DNA of 64,000 nt, from NCBI RefSeq assembly GCF_003544875.1, contig NZ_CP032094.1:1240001-1304000 (forward strand). Reading direction: 5' to 3'. How positions within the stretch are numbered: position 1 is the first letter of the stretch; every line of letters starts with the position of its first letter. The position numbers and the translations under genes were made by a program. The notes under the pieces are model-generated. The model saw nothing but the letters and a program-made list of their open reading frames with translations. It made no database searches and was not told where the DNA came from. This document shows positions 16,447-25,629 of the stretch, piece by piece. The stretch comes from Vibrio alfacsensis (lineage in GTDB: Bacteria; Pseudomonadota; Gammaproteobacteria; Enterobacterales; Vibrionaceae).

Positions 16447-17581
16447 TTAACCGTTGCTTGATGCGATGGGTGTAGTGATCGCGGGAATGGTCTCTTCTGT
16501 TCTATCACCGTATTTGTCCATCAGTTGATCTTGGATTTTCTGTTGGAACTCACCATTTAACTTGTAGTACTTAAAGTAAATAAACAGAGTAATCGCAAAG
16601 AAGATACTTGGTAGCGCAACCATCACATATTGCATCCCTTGAATGGTCTCAGCCGATTGCACAACATTTGGCACATAATTGACTAAGGATAAACTTACAC
16701 CAATAAAGAAAGCTGCAAAGGCAGAGCCCCCTTTCACCACCAATGTTTGCACCGAGTAAGCCACACTTTCACTGCGCACACCTAACTTACATTCACCGTA
16801 ATCCACCGTATCGGCAACCATGATGACTTGAAGTACCCAGAAGAATGCCGTGCCTATGTTTAAACACACACCGGCTAAAACAATCAAAGGTACGGTGACA
16901 GAACCTGTAATACCGATAAACATTAACACGACACTGCCCAATAGCGGCATGATGGATGCACCCGCCCAAAGCACACGACGAGAAACAAATCGTGCCAATT
17001 TAGGGAAAAGTGCCAAAGTAATCAGGTTCGCAATACCGGCGTAAGCCATGTAGTAAGGGAACAAATCCTCACGCCCCAATACATAAGAGAAATAATAAAC
17101 GGCAAAACCAGTAATGATATTTGTCGCTAAGTTGTAGCACAGTGACATGCAAAGCAAGCTGGATAACTGATCATTTTTATAGATCATGCCGAGCAATTGC
17201 TTAATCGACATTCTTTCGTTAGATTGTTCATCACTTTGAGCCGAAGAGTAACGCTCGTGCACATTGGTGAGCGTTATAGCGGTAGAAATCACAAAGAAAC
17301 CCACGAGCACCCAAGTAAACATTTGGAAGCCAAAACCTTTATCATCCCCGCCAACATAATCCACAAACGGCATGACAACAGCGGCAGTCACAATCCACGC
17401 AAGGCTCGCAAAAAAGCGGGGAAAAGGCACCAATTCTTCACGCTCGCGCTTATCTAGGGTTAACGTCGGCACCAATGACCAAAAAGGGATATCCATTAGG
17501 GTGTAAGTCATACCCCCACAAAATGTAAGTGACCGCAATGTAAGGTGGCAGGAGCCAGTGATGGAAAACATCCTCTGGCTG
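16447..17581 (-). pseudogene. melB: melB-like sugar:cation symporter remnant, 5'-truncated and frameshifted
   Basis: This decayed gene encodes the last three quarters of a GPH-family symporter close to E. coli MelB (469 residues). From [17 protein letters not shown] onward it is collinear with MelB to the C-terminus, about 355 residues with most membrane helices. The first roughly 100 residues (helices 1-3) are missing. Just upstream, the minus-strand frame IAVTYILWG continues the homology one frame away. Removing one G from the G5 run at 17513-17517 joins the two frames. A stop (17582-17584) and then the methyltransferase gene cut off the rest. No melA or melR lies nearby. The open frame starting at ATG 17571 is therefore not a native gene start. 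Confidence 0.8.
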
Positions 17582-17616
17582 CTATGAAATGATTTCGAGG
17601 ACGCTGGATACAGCGG

Positions 17617-18135
17617 TTAAGCGCAAGTTTTCACTTTAAGGCGGTTTTTATTGTCTCGATTTGCAATGACTTGTTGGTGATCATCAATAGCATCTAACGT
17701 TTTTGCTAAACGATCATACAAAACCACATTTACCGTCGCAGCAAGGTTCATACATCCGGTTGTCGGAACATAAACCACATGGTGCGCTTTATCGACAACC
17801 TCTTGCGGTAAGGATCCATCTTCAGGACCAAACACATACACCGCTTTCTTTGGATGGGAAAAGTGAGGAAGTGCCGTAGCACCCACCGCCAGTTCAACGC
17901 ACACAATTTCTACATCACTTTCAAGCTCAGTAGTAAGATCATCCATCTCAACCAAACCAATGCGTTCATGCATATTCTTAGTGTCTGTTTGAAATTTTGC
18001 CGCACGATTATAACGCGTACCGTTGTAACGTACTTGTGTTGCGTCATAACAGCCTGCTGCACGCATTACTGCCCCAACATTGGTTGGATTTTTAGGATTG
18101 TGCAGGCCAATAATCACCGTTGACTGTGTTGTCAT
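17617..18135 (-). CDS. TrmH/SpoU-family RNA methyltransferase
   Basis: A 172-residue SPOUT methyltransferase, probably 2'-O-methylating tRNA or rRNA with S-adenosylmethionine. The three family motifs are present: NPTNVGAVMRAAGC near the N-terminus, YVFGPEDGSLPQ (about 99-110) and VYVPTTGCMNLAATVNVVLYDR (about 121-142) forming the knot. The target is not known for this short subgroup. It points toward the melB remnant, whose deletion boundary lies 35 bases beyond its stop. An upstream gap of 160 bases separates it from the phosphorylase gene. Confidence 0.88.
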   Translation of the reverse strand: MTTQSTVIIGLHNPKNPTNVGAVMRAAGCYDATQVRYNGTRYNRAAKFQTDTKNMHERIGLVEMDDLTTELESDVEIVCVELAVGATALPHFSHPKKAVYVFGPEDGSLPQEVVDKAHHVVYVPTTGCMNLAATVNVVLYDRLAKTLDAIDDHQQVIANRDNKNRLKVKTCA

Positions 18136-18297
18136 TGCTTGTGTTCTACTTGTTTAGGTTGGAGTGAAAGCGAAGCAAGGAATTCTAGTCGAGAGCGCAC
18201 AACATCGCTAGATAAAAAACAAGCCAAAGAGGGAGCATCAACGCCACAAATTGTTTAACCAACCTATTATGGCGTTGTTATGCAGATAAAAACCGAC

Positions 18298-19029
18298 TTA
18301 ATTGACGTTAATGAGCGCTTCAAGTGCCGCTAACGACGCGGTCTTTTCACCTTGCATCATCACTTCGGCTTCATTGACGTATTGATCGACACCCTCTTTT
18401 ACATCTTGTTGGTAAAGCACCACATTATTCAAAATAGCGGCAACGTTCAGGCCACGTAAACGTCCAACAGCAAAAAGGGCTGACGTTTCCATATCCGCAC
18501 CAAGAATGCCTTTCTTATTCCAATATTCACAGATGCTATCTTCATCATCTGTGTAGAAACTATCGTGAGAGCGAACAACACCAAAATAATACGGCGTGGC
18601 TTGACCAGATAAGAAATGTTCTAACGATTTCAATAATGAAAAACTCGCATACGCTGGGTAAGATGCTTCAACATACGCTTTCGAGCCTCCCTCATCACGC
18701 ACGGCACCCTCTGCAACAATTAGGTCGCCAAGTTGGATGCCACTTTGCATGGCTCCCGCCGATCCCACGCGAACAATATGACTAACGCCACACTGTTTAA
18801 GCTCTTCTACTGCAATGATCATGGATGGAGCACCAATACCTGTACTACACACTGATACGGGTACCCCTTTGAATCGTCCAGTAAATAAACGGTATTCACG
18901 GTTTTCTGAAACCAACTCTGCGCTATCAAACAGGGTCGCAATACGGGTTGCTCGGTCAGGTTCACCACAAACAATCACAAGGGGTGCGACTTGCGTTTCA
19001 TCAACACCAATATGAGGCTGTTTAAGCAT
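18298..19029 (-). CDS. uridine phosphorylase-like nucleoside phosphorylase
   Basis: A 243-residue PNP/UDP-family enzyme splitting a nucleoside with phosphate to base and ribose-1-phosphate. The phosphate-binding loop (VCGEPDRATRIA), the CSTGIGAPSMIIAVEEL block, VRVGSAGAMQ, and the ribose-binding MET of ILGADMETSALFAVG are all present. It is shorter than E. coli Udp (253) and lacks part of its insertion, so base preference is uncertain. It is divergent from a Crp/Fnr regulator; the 234-base gap contains a dyad (19185-19198) that recurs before the quinone reductase-nucleoside transporter unit. This suggests co-regulation of nucleoside uptake and breakdown. Confidence 0.85.
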   Translation of the reverse strand: MLKQPHIGVDETQVAPLVIVCGEPDRATRIATLFDSAELVSENREYRLFTGRFKGVPVSVCSTGIGAPSMIIAVEELKQCGVSHIVRVGSAGAMQSGIQLGDLIVAEGAVRDEGGSKAYVEASYPAYASFSLLKSLEHFLSGQATPYYFGVVRSHDSFYTDDEDSICEYWNKKGILGADMETSALFAVGRLRGLNVAAILNNVVLYQQDVKEGVDQYVNEAEVMMQGEKTASLAALEALINVN

Positions 19030-19166
19030 GGGATAATCCTCTAATTCTTTTTTTTCATAGACTTTGGTTCTTTCTCAAATATTGAACGCATAAATAGGTA
19101 TCCAATTTCGTTCAAGAAAGTTCGAAGTCCGTCAGCAATGTGTTTAAACTACGACAATCTTAATGG

Positions 19167-19198
19167 GACTCAGACTAAAACGAGAGGACATTTGTCCT
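19167..19198. promoter_or_regulatory. shared dyad motif, copy 1 (AGGACA-TT-TGTCCT)
   Basis: AGGACATTTGTCCT (19185-19198) is a 6-2-6 palindrome embedded in GACTCAGACTAAAACGAGAG. A near copy lies at 21956-21985. It stands 156 bases before the phosphorylase ATG and 66 bases before the Crp/Fnr gene ATG. Confidence 0.6.
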
Positions 19199-19263
19199 TT
19201 GACCTCCCATAAACCGTGACATAAAGAAAAGAAAAATCACCGTTTCAATCATTCGAGAATACT

Positions 19264-19944
19264 ATGAGAATCAAACCGTATCCGAAAGGTCGCTTCAGCA
19301 CCTTATTGGCCAAAAAGGCAACGGACTTTCGGGCATTCATTTATCAATGCCAAATAGGCAGCCGCTACTTCAATTCAGGTGATGCGATCCTAAAGCAAGG
19401 GGAACCTTTAGATTACATTTATGTGGTGCCTGCCGGGCGGGTTTCGATGAGTATTTTGGCCGCCAATGGTCGACGCTTTCAGTTAGGTGAAGCCAACTGT
19501 GATGATCATATTTTTGGTGAGATGGAGTATTTCACAGAAACACCTTGCCAATGGAGCGTGGTGGCAGATGAACATATGCAAGTTGACATCATTTGCATTA
19601 AAAAGCTTACGGAGTTGCTTCACGCTCAGCCTGAAATGCTGTTTTTCTTTGCTTCTGCATTAGCGGATGACTATCAAGACTCTTTAGATATTTATACCAA
19701 CCGCTTGTTACATCCAATCGCGTATAACATTGCGTATGATCTATTGGAGAGGCAGCAAGCTACCCCCTCACTCAGTGGGTTCGACAAGGTAAACCAAGAA
19801 GCGGAACGTTTTGGAACGTCTGGCCGAGTTTACCGCCGCGCAGTGAAAACATTGATGGAAAAAGATCTGATCCGAAAAGGAGAACTGGGATTAGAAATCG
19901 TCGATGAGCAAGCGCTCAAGCTATTTCTTGATACTTACGAATAA
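19264..19944 (+). CDS. Crp/Fnr-family regulator, YeiL-like
   Basis: A 226-residue regulator with an N-terminal cyclic-nucleotide-binding-like beta barrel (about 30-140; ILKQGEPLDYIYVVPAGRVSMSI and IFGEMEYFTETP), a dimer helix, and a C-terminal winged helix (about 165-220; SGRVYRRAVKTLMEKDLIRKGE). There is no FNR cysteine cluster at the N-terminus. It recalls E. coli YeiL, which also sits beside nucleoside genes. The context (divergent phosphorylase, nearby nucleoside transporter) points to nucleoside catabolism. The repeated AGGACA..TGTCC dyad is its most likely binding site. No effector is known. Confidence 0.87.
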   Translation: MRIKPYPKGRFSTLLAKKATDFRAFIYQCQIGSRYFNSGDAILKQGEPLDYIYVVPAGRVSMSILAANGRRFQLGEANCDDHIFGEMEYFTETPCQWSVVADEHMQVDIICIKKLTELLHAQPEMLFFFASALADDYQDSLDIYTNRLLHPIAYNIAYDLLERQQATPSLSGFDKVNQEAERFGTSGRVYRRAVKTLMEKDLIRKGELGLEIVDEQALKLFLDTYE

Positions 19945-19982
19945 CAAAGTAAGGGCTAAGGCAACCAAAGCCACTTAAAAGC

Positions 19983-20015
19983 AAAACGCCACCAGCAAAA
20001 GCAAGGTGGCGTTTT
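19983..20015. terminator. bidirectional terminator after the Crp/Fnr gene
   Basis: AAAACGCCACC (19983-19993) pairs with GGTGGCGTTTT (20005-20015). Both strands end in T runs, fitting the convergent regulator and transporter genes. Confidence 0.85.
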
Positions 20016-20058
20016 CATTATCAGGATTAGATTAGAGCCGTCTTGTCTAACCTTTTAA

Positions 20059-21264
20059 TTAAACGAACAGGCCTACGATAGCAGCGTTCATTAGGTTCGC
20101 TAATGTTGCCGCAAGCAGTACTTTCATACCGAGTTTACCGATCACTCCAGCGCGTTCAGGGATCATGCTACTTAGAGCACCACACACCATAGCTACAGAA
20201 CCAATGTTCGCAAAGCCACATAGCGCAATCGTCATGATCGCCGTAGTGCGATCGCTTAGTTCAACTGCACCCATGCTCGCAAAAGCCACAAACTCGTTTA
20301 GCGCAATTTTCTGGCCTAGGAACGCACCTGCATTCATCGCTTCATTCCAAGGCACACCAATTAGCCATGCAACAGGTGCAAAGAAGAAGCCTAAAATCAC
20401 GTCTACCGTGATACCCTCAAAGCCAAAATAGCCGCCAATAGCGCCAAGAGCACCATTAAGCATCGCCATCAAACCAATACATGAAATGATAACCGCGCCC
20501 ACGATAGCCGCAATAGAAGTACCAGCAATAGCACCTTTCGCAACTGCATCAATAAAGCTCGTTGGTTTTTCGTTATCTGGAAGTTCTGGCACTTCGTCGA
20601 TAGTCTCTTCCGTTTCTGGAATGATCAGTTTTGCAAACATCAATCCAGCAGGCGCTGACATGAAACACGCCATGATAAGGTAGTTTAGATCCACCCCCAT
20701 GCCAGCAAGACCCGCTAGAATTGAACCTGCGATCGAAGACAAACCACCCACCATAATGGCAAAGATTTGTGCACGAGTAAGTACTCGGTGGTATGGCTTA
20801 ACAAGTAAAGGCGCTTCTGTCTGACCCAAAACAATGTTACCCGCTGCGTTCATTGATTCCGCACGAGAGGTACCCAATACGCGCTGCAAACCACCACCGA
20901 TGATGCGCACAAACCATTGCATGATACCCAAGTAGTACAGCAATGACGTCAGTGACGCGGTAAAGATAATTTGTGGCAAAACTTGCAATGCCCAGATAAA
21001 TCCAATGCCATCGACACTAAAGTTTACTAGGCTACCGAAAGCAAACTTAATACCCTCAGTACCGTAGCTAAAGACTTTACCGACACCATTAGAAATTGCG
21101 AGCAGAACATCAGCACCGATATCGGTCGCCAACACGAAACCTGCGACAATAAGAATAATGCCAAACGCACCTGAAACTGCACGCCAGCTAATTTTGCTTC
21201 TGTTTTCAGAGCATAGGAAGCCAACGCCAAGAAGAACGGCGATACCAATTAAAGATTGAAACAT
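20059..21264 (-). CDS. concentrative nucleoside transporter (CNT/NupC family)
   Basis: A 401-residue inner-membrane nucleoside:cation symporter. The CNT hallmarks are present: an N-terminal helix bundle, the gate segment with LGQTEAPLLVKPY (about 145-157) and the second core repeat around PVAWLIGVPWNEA and FANIGSVAMVCGALSSMIPER near the C-terminus. It brings in nucleosides for the phosphorylase next door. It lies 22 bases after the quinone reductase gene on the same strand, so the two are probably cotranscribed from the region with the second AGGACA dyad. NupC and NupX subtypes cannot be separated by eye. Confidence 0.92.
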   Translation of the reverse strand: MFQSLIGIAVLLGVGFLCSENRSKISWRAVSGAFGIILIVAGFVLATDIGADVLLAISNGVGKVFSYGTEGIKFAFGSLVNFSVDGIGFIWALQVLPQIIFTASLTSLLYYLGIMQWFVRIIGGGLQRVLGTSRAESMNAAGNIVLGQTEAPLLVKPYHRVLTRAQIFAIMVGGLSSIAGSILAGLAGMGVDLNYLIMACFMSAPAGLMFAKLIIPETEETIDEVPELPDNEKPTSFIDAVAKGAIAGTSIAAIVGAVIISCIGLMAMLNGALGAIGGYFGFEGITVDVILGFFFAPVAWLIGVPWNEAMNAGAFLGQKIALNEFVAFASMGAVELSDRTTAIMTIALCGFANIGSVAMVCGALSSMIPERAGVIGKLGMKVLLAATLANLMNAAIVGLFV

Positions 21265-21286
21265 AATGATTATCCGATGTTATCGT

Positions 21287-21811
21287 TTACAGCAATAATG
21301 ACTTTACAGTGTGCTCATGAGCCAATTTAATGGTCTTTTTTACATCCCCACCCTCTTCAGGAATGGCATTCATCTCGAACGTGACAATCGTATCGAGAAT
21401 ATCCATCTCTGCCGCTTTAAAAGCGTGCTCAAAAGAGCGTTGGTAGTTTTCTAAAGGCATAAAGTTGAAGCCTGTTTCTGAGTAAGACTCAGCCGTCGCT
21501 CCCGCTGTAATTGAAAACAGCAACTTTTTGCCTTTTAATTGACTACCGTCGGGACCAAAAGCGAAACCGTAAGTGAAGACTTGATCGATCCATTCTTTCA
21601 TGACCGATGGAAAAGTACTCCAGTAAAGAGGGAACTGCACAACAACGACGTCTGCTTTTAGGAGCCGCGCCTGCTCTGCTTTAATATCGTTGGTAAAATC
21701 TGCCGCATGGGTAATTTGCCAATCCGTGTGTTGTCCAAGCAGACGAAGGATCTCCGCATTAGCAAAAGATTTATCCAAGTTTGGATGACCATTGATAACA
21801 AGTACGTTCAT
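21287..21811 (-). CDS. NAD(P)H quinone oxidoreductase, flavodoxin-like fold
   Basis: A 174-residue flavoprotein of the NQO1/KefF/MdaB type carrying out two-electron reduction of quinones with NAD(P)H. The N-terminal NVLVINGHPNLDKSFANAEI loop binds FMN/FAD phosphate, and QFPLYWSTFPSVMKEWIDQVFTYGFAFG is the family signature. ATG 21811 is preferred to the upstream 21862 start because the fold starts there and AAGG precedes it by eight bases. It is first in a unit with the nucleoside transporter, an odd pairing for a quinone reductase. The link to nucleosides is not understood. Confidence 0.9.
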   Translation of the reverse strand: MNVLVINGHPNLDKSFANAEILRLLGQHTDWQITHAADFTNDIKAEQARLLKADVVVVQFPLYWSTFPSVMKEWIDQVFTYGFAFGPDGSQLKGKKLLFSITAGATAESYSETGFNFMPLENYQRSFEHAFKAAEMDILDTIVTFEMNAIPEEGGDVKKTIKLAHEHTVKSLLL

Positions 21812-21955
21812 GGTATTAACCTTTATCGATTGCGCTTTTACCTCTTTCTTACGTTTCACCATCCCCTGTTCCGAAAGCGAACTTTCCGTTAAGGGAAGAC
21901 AGAAAAGAAAAGCACATCTCTTTGTTTATTAAGAATTTGAGCCAAGCATAACGTT

Positions 21956-21985
21956 GACTCAATCAGAACGAGAGGACAAAAGTCC
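21956..21985. promoter_or_regulatory. shared dyad motif, copy 2 (AGGACAAAAGTCC)
   Basis: GACTCAATCAGAACGAGAGGACA here matches 19167-19190 at about 20 of 23 positions, and GGACAAAAGTCC is palindromic. It lies 162 bases upstream of the quinone reductase ATG, nearly the same distance as copy 1 from the phosphorylase ATG. Confidence 0.6.
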
Positions 21986-22249
21986 CTCTTGTTTGGTGTC
22001 AGGTCAAAGTTTAAAATTCCACTCACACGGATGGTGCAATTGGACTGTTTACCTGCTCTGGGTCACCAGGGCGCGGGATTCTCCCACACAAATCGCTTGG
22101 AATGAACAACCAAATAGAGACAGAATTTGTTGTCAACATAATAAATATTTTTATCGCAAACAAACCAAAGACTCTGCCCTCTAAATTAACCAATATAAAT
22201 CAGCAAATTAATTCACTTGCATATCAAAAGGCAAACAGAAAAACCGCAA

Positions 22250-22265
22250 AAGCAAACGTTTGCTT
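22250..22265. promoter_or_regulatory. PurR operator upstream of purine permease
   Basis: AAGCAAACGTTTGCTT is a perfect 16-base palindrome and matches the PurR consensus (ACGCAAACGTTTGCGT) except at the outer positions. A half-site AACGTTTGCT follows at 22361-22370. The 650-base gap between the quinone reductase and the permease otherwise shows only the AGGACA dyad and no further gene. Confidence 0.85.
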
Positions 22266-22464
22266 TTCGTAGTTGTTAATGTAGAATTCCCGCACTTTCT
22301 ACTCGATGACAAAACACCGTTATTCTACAACGGCTATTTCGTCATCAATTTCGACAAGTTAACGTTTGCTATGCACTGATTCCCTGAAAATCAGCGCAGG
22401 CTTTTTGCAACCTAAAAACCGCTATTCCAACCCAATAGCGGCAAGACTATTTGCTGATTGTCTA

Positions 22465-23883
22465 ATGAATACAAACCAAACACCCAACATTGATGAACCG
22501 ATTTCAATCCCTCGCTCGCTCTCTTTGGGCGCTCAACACGTTCTCGCAATGGACCTGTATATCGTCCCGATTATACTGGCGAGTTTGCTGTCTTTAACGG
22601 TCGCGGATACTTCTTCTCTTATCCAAATGACATTTGTTGTTGCTGGTCTAGCGACCATATTCCAATCTCGCTTCATGTTAAAACTGCCAGTAATGCAAGG
22701 CCCTTCCTACATTCCGATTGGTGCCATCGCCGCTATCGGTAAAACGATGGGAATGGGCGCAGTTTATGGTGCACTTATCCCTGTCGCATTGTTTGTTGCT
22801 CTATTGGGTAAACCGCTTAACTTATTCAGCAAAGTCGTGAAAAAATTCGTACCGCCAATTGTAGGTGGGACGGTCATTATTGTGGTTGGCATCTCTCTAT
22901 TACCGATCGCCTTTAATGGTATCTACAGCAGTGAAAATGCAAGCCAAAACATTGTGATTGCGCTCGTCAGTATTGTTTCATTATGTAGCTTTATTCTGCT
23001 TGGCTGCATGTGTCATAAACTGCACTGGTTACGCTTAACGTCTGTTTTGGGTGCTATTGTTCTGGGCACGATTGCCGCCTCTTTTTATGGCATGACGGAC
23101 TTCTCTTCGGTAGCACAAGCCGCATGGGTTCAATTACCAAGCCTCTTACCATTCGGTGAACTTGTGTTCGATCCTGTGGCAATTCTCACCATGCTATTCA
23201 TCTCTGTGATTGTGCTTGTTGAAACCACGGGTACTTGGTGTGCGGTAAGCGCGGTGACGGGAGTAAAACTGGAAGACGAGCGTTTAAATCGAGGGGCAAC
23301 TGGCGAAGCGGCAGGTCACTTTATCTGTTCCCTACTTGGTGGCAGCCCGGTGACTGGTTACTCAACCAATGCAGGCATCATCGCGGTGACAGGTGTAGCA
23401 TCACGCCGTGCAATTATTGCCGGTGGTTTTATCCTGCTTTTACTTGGTTTAATGCCAAAGCTGACTAGCATCATTGCTTCCATTCCACATGCGGTTATCT
23501 CTGGCATCTTTACGGTTATCTGTGTGGTCATTGCCATGAACGGCTTCCGTGTTATCCAGCACATTCAGCTTTCAGAGCGCAATATGTTGGTTGTTGGTCT
23601 TCCTATTATGCTGTCACTTGGCGCGGTTCTAATGCCAAGAGAGTTAGTTTACGGATTACCAGAACTAGTGGGATATCTCGTTAACTCAGGTATCGCCATT
23701 GGCGCATTAGCAGCGGTTGTCTTGAACTTTATTCTGCCTATGGATAAAGAAACTCAAAACGTGTCACAGGCCAATGACAATACAACGTTAAACGATACTG
23801 AGCTAAATAATGCTACGTCAAACAGCGTAGAAACTGGTCAACAGAACGTACAACCAAGCCAAGAAAAGGCAATGCAATCATGA
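22465..23883 (+). CDS. xanthine/uracil-type purine permease (NCS2 family)
   Basis: A 472-residue nucleobase:cation symporter with about 12-14 hydrophobic segments. Family blocks include the N-terminal LGAQHVLAMDLYIVPI, the MQGPSYIPIGAIAAIG loop and the later LGGSPVTGYSTNAGIIAVTGVASRRA region that stands for the NCS2 signature. The C-terminal 45 residues are Asn/Gln/Thr-rich and hydrophilic. A longer frame can be opened at TTG 22366, but ATG 22465 gives the usual N-terminus; neither has a strong ribosome site. It overlaps guaD by four bases (ATGA), so import and deamination of purine bases are coupled. A PurR box lies upstream. Confidence 0.88.
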   Translation: MNTNQTPNIDEPISIPRSLSLGAQHVLAMDLYIVPIILASLLSLTVADTSSLIQMTFVVAGLATIFQSRFMLKLPVMQGPSYIPIGAIAAIGKTMGMGAVYGALIPVALFVALLGKPLNLFSKVVKKFVPPIVGGTVIIVVGISLLPIAFNGIYSSENASQNIVIALVSIVSLCSFILLGCMCHKLHWLRLTSVLGAIVLGTIAASFYGMTDFSSVAQAAWVQLPSLLPFGELVFDPVAILTMLFISVIVLVETTGTWCAVSAVTGVKLEDERLNRGATGEAAGHFICSLLGGSPVTGYSTNAGIIAVTGVASRRAIIAGGFILLLLGLMPKLTSIIASIPHAVISGIFTVICVVIAMNGFRVIQHIQLSERNMLVVGLPIMLSLGAVLMPRELVYGLPELVGYLVNSGIAIGALAAVVLNFILPMDKETQNVSQANDNTTLNDTELNNATSNSVETGQQNVQPSQEKAMQS

Positions 23884-25247
23884 TCGCAACCAACGCTATT
23901 CAATTTGCGCTTCAAGGGGATATGTTTCACTGCCCAATCAAAGGGGAGTTTGAGTACTTATCTGACGCGCTTATCCTCATTGACCTCAATGGTAATATTG
24001 CCGCTACTTACCAACCGTTCGATGCCGAATACGCCCTCGCGCGCGATGAGTTAAAACTGGCGGGTAAACTCACTGAGCTGACAAAAGGCCAATATCTATT
24101 ACCTGGGCTGGTTGACTTGCATTGTCATGCACCACAATGGCCTCAAGCTGGAAAAGGATTAGATTTACCCCTGTATGATTGGCTACAAAACTACACCTTT
24201 CCGTTAGAAAACCGCTACACTGATTTAGACTTTGCGAAAGAAGTCTATGGCGATGTGACGAAGACGCTATTAGCAAATGGCACCACCAGTGCGGTGTATT
24301 TTGCGTCCATCCATCGTGAGCCAACCGAGTTACTTGCACAGACCTGTTTAGATGTTGGTCAACGTGCGTTTGTGGGCAAAGTGAACATGGACAACGCAGA
24401 ACAGTGTCCAGACTACTACCGCGAAGCTAGTATTGAAAAAGCGCTTTATGAAACCGAATTGTTCGTCAACAATGTGTTTAGCTTAAAAGGCAACGACTCT
24501 GGTCTTGTATCACCTGTCATCACCCCTCGTTTTGTACCGTCTTGTACACCAACCATGCTGAATAAGTTAGGTGAACTGGTACAAAAATACGATTTACACA
24601 TGCAGACCCACTGCTCTGAAAGCGACTGGGCGAGAGACTATAGCCAAACACAATTTGGTAAAACGGATATTGAGATCTATGCCGATGCAGGGCTTCTGAA
24701 TAACAAATCTGTTCTTGCACATTCGATCTTCCTAACGGAAAAAGACGTCGAGATGATCAAGCGTTACAACGCAGGTATTGGTCATTGCCCATTATCAAAT
24801 ATGTTTTTTGCTAACGCCGCCATGCAAACTCGCGAACTGCTTGATCACGGCGTTCAAATTGGACTAGGAAGCGATATCGCGGGAGCACCATCACCATCAA
24901 TTTTCCGTGCGGCTTTTGATGCAGTCAGCCATTCTCGCGTGCGCGAAGAAGGTGTGGATGTAAAATTGAGTGCGAGTGACCGTGGTACGGCGGGTTCACG
25001 AGTTAGCTTCATTGAGGCATTTTGGATGGCAACAACGGGTGGAGCACAAGTATTGGATTCGAAAACAGGGGTATTTGCTAAGCATTATCACTTCGATGCC
25101 ATTGTTCTAGAAACCAATAAAGACGTTGGAAACCTACGTATATGGCCAGACTTTGATACACCAAAGGACATTCTTGAGAAAATCATCTGTTTAGCACAAA
25201 AAGAGAACATCAAGCGTGTTTGGGTGCAAGGTAAACAAGTCGTGTAA
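23880..25247 (+). CDS. guaD: guanine deaminase
   Basis: A 455-residue amidohydrolase converting guanine to xanthine and ammonia. The metal-binding HxH is His81 and His83 in LPGLVDLHCHAPQ, followed by family blocks MQTHCSESDWA, VLAHSIFLTEKD, GHCPLSNMFF and GLGSDIAGAPSPSIF, which carry the remaining metal ligands. It overlaps the permease stop (ATGA), so it is translationally coupled. Regulation by PurR is inferred from the upstream operator. A terminator follows. Confidence 0.92.
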   Translation: MIATNAIQFALQGDMFHCPIKGEFEYLSDALILIDLNGNIAATYQPFDAEYALARDELKLAGKLTELTKGQYLLPGLVDLHCHAPQWPQAGKGLDLPLYDWLQNYTFPLENRYTDLDFAKEVYGDVTKTLLANGTTSAVYFASIHREPTELLAQTCLDVGQRAFVGKVNMDNAEQCPDYYREASIEKALYETELFVNNVFSLKGNDSGLVSPVITPRFVPSCTPTMLNKLGELVQKYDLHMQTHCSESDWARDYSQTQFGKTDIEIYADAGLLNNKSVLAHSIFLTEKDVEMIKRYNAGIGHCPLSNMFFANAAMQTRELLDHGVQIGLGSDIAGAPSPSIFRAAFDAVSHSRVREEGVDVKLSASDRGTAGSRVSFIEAFWMATTGGAQVLDSKTGVFAKHYHFDAIVLETNKDVGNLRIWPDFDTPKDILEKIICLAQKENIKRVWVQGKQVV

Positions 25248-25284
25248 CTTATTTATCCTATTATCTTTCCATGATCTCTTTCGT

Positions 25285-25314
25285 AAGCTCGGTGTTATGC
25301 ATCGAGCTTTTTTA
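25285..25314 (+). terminator. guaD terminator
   Basis: AAGCTCGGTG (25285-25294) pairs with the complement ending at 25309 with one mismatch, then a run of T. The rest of the 25315-25539 gap holds no gene; small dyads at GTGACAACGTCAC and AATCACTTGATTAAGTGA are seen without assignment. Confidence 0.7.
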
Positions 25315-25539
25315 TACGAAGCCGTCTAAATCACAGTAAAGAACGGAATAGATAGGTAACCTCAAGGTGTTAAGGCGCGCGTTATATTCAAAACACGATT
25401 CCTAAACTTCTTACGCCCACAACGTGACAACGTCACCGACATTGCTGCGTAAAAGTGAATTATGTAATGGTTGATCGGTTTAGTGGTGACGTCTCTACGC
25501 TTTAAAAAATCACTTGATTAAGTGACTACTCGATAGCAA

Positions 25540-25563
25540 AACGCCTCCAAAATGGGAGGCGTT
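25540..25563 (-). terminator. terminator of the small membrane-protein gene
   Basis: AACGCCTCC (25540-25548) pairs with GGAGGCGTT (25555-25563). On the minus strand TTTTGC follows, suiting the gene that ends at 25630. Confidence 0.7.
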
Positions 25564-25629
25564 CTTGATTGAGAACCTACTGCGGACTCACAATCCAGTT
25601 TGAATCGTTAAGTTTTAAGGTCTGCAAAC

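Noticed and set aside
17571..17571. start of an intact 374-residue MFS transporter
   Set aside because: The first about 20 residues are out of frame with the homologous region and four N-terminal helices are missing, so I call a remnant gene instead.
21954..22184. 76-codon TTG-start frame before the purine permease
   Set aside because: It has no ribosome site, its composition is unlike neighbouring proteins, and it overlaps the dyad at 21956-21985. The gap is better read as a control region.
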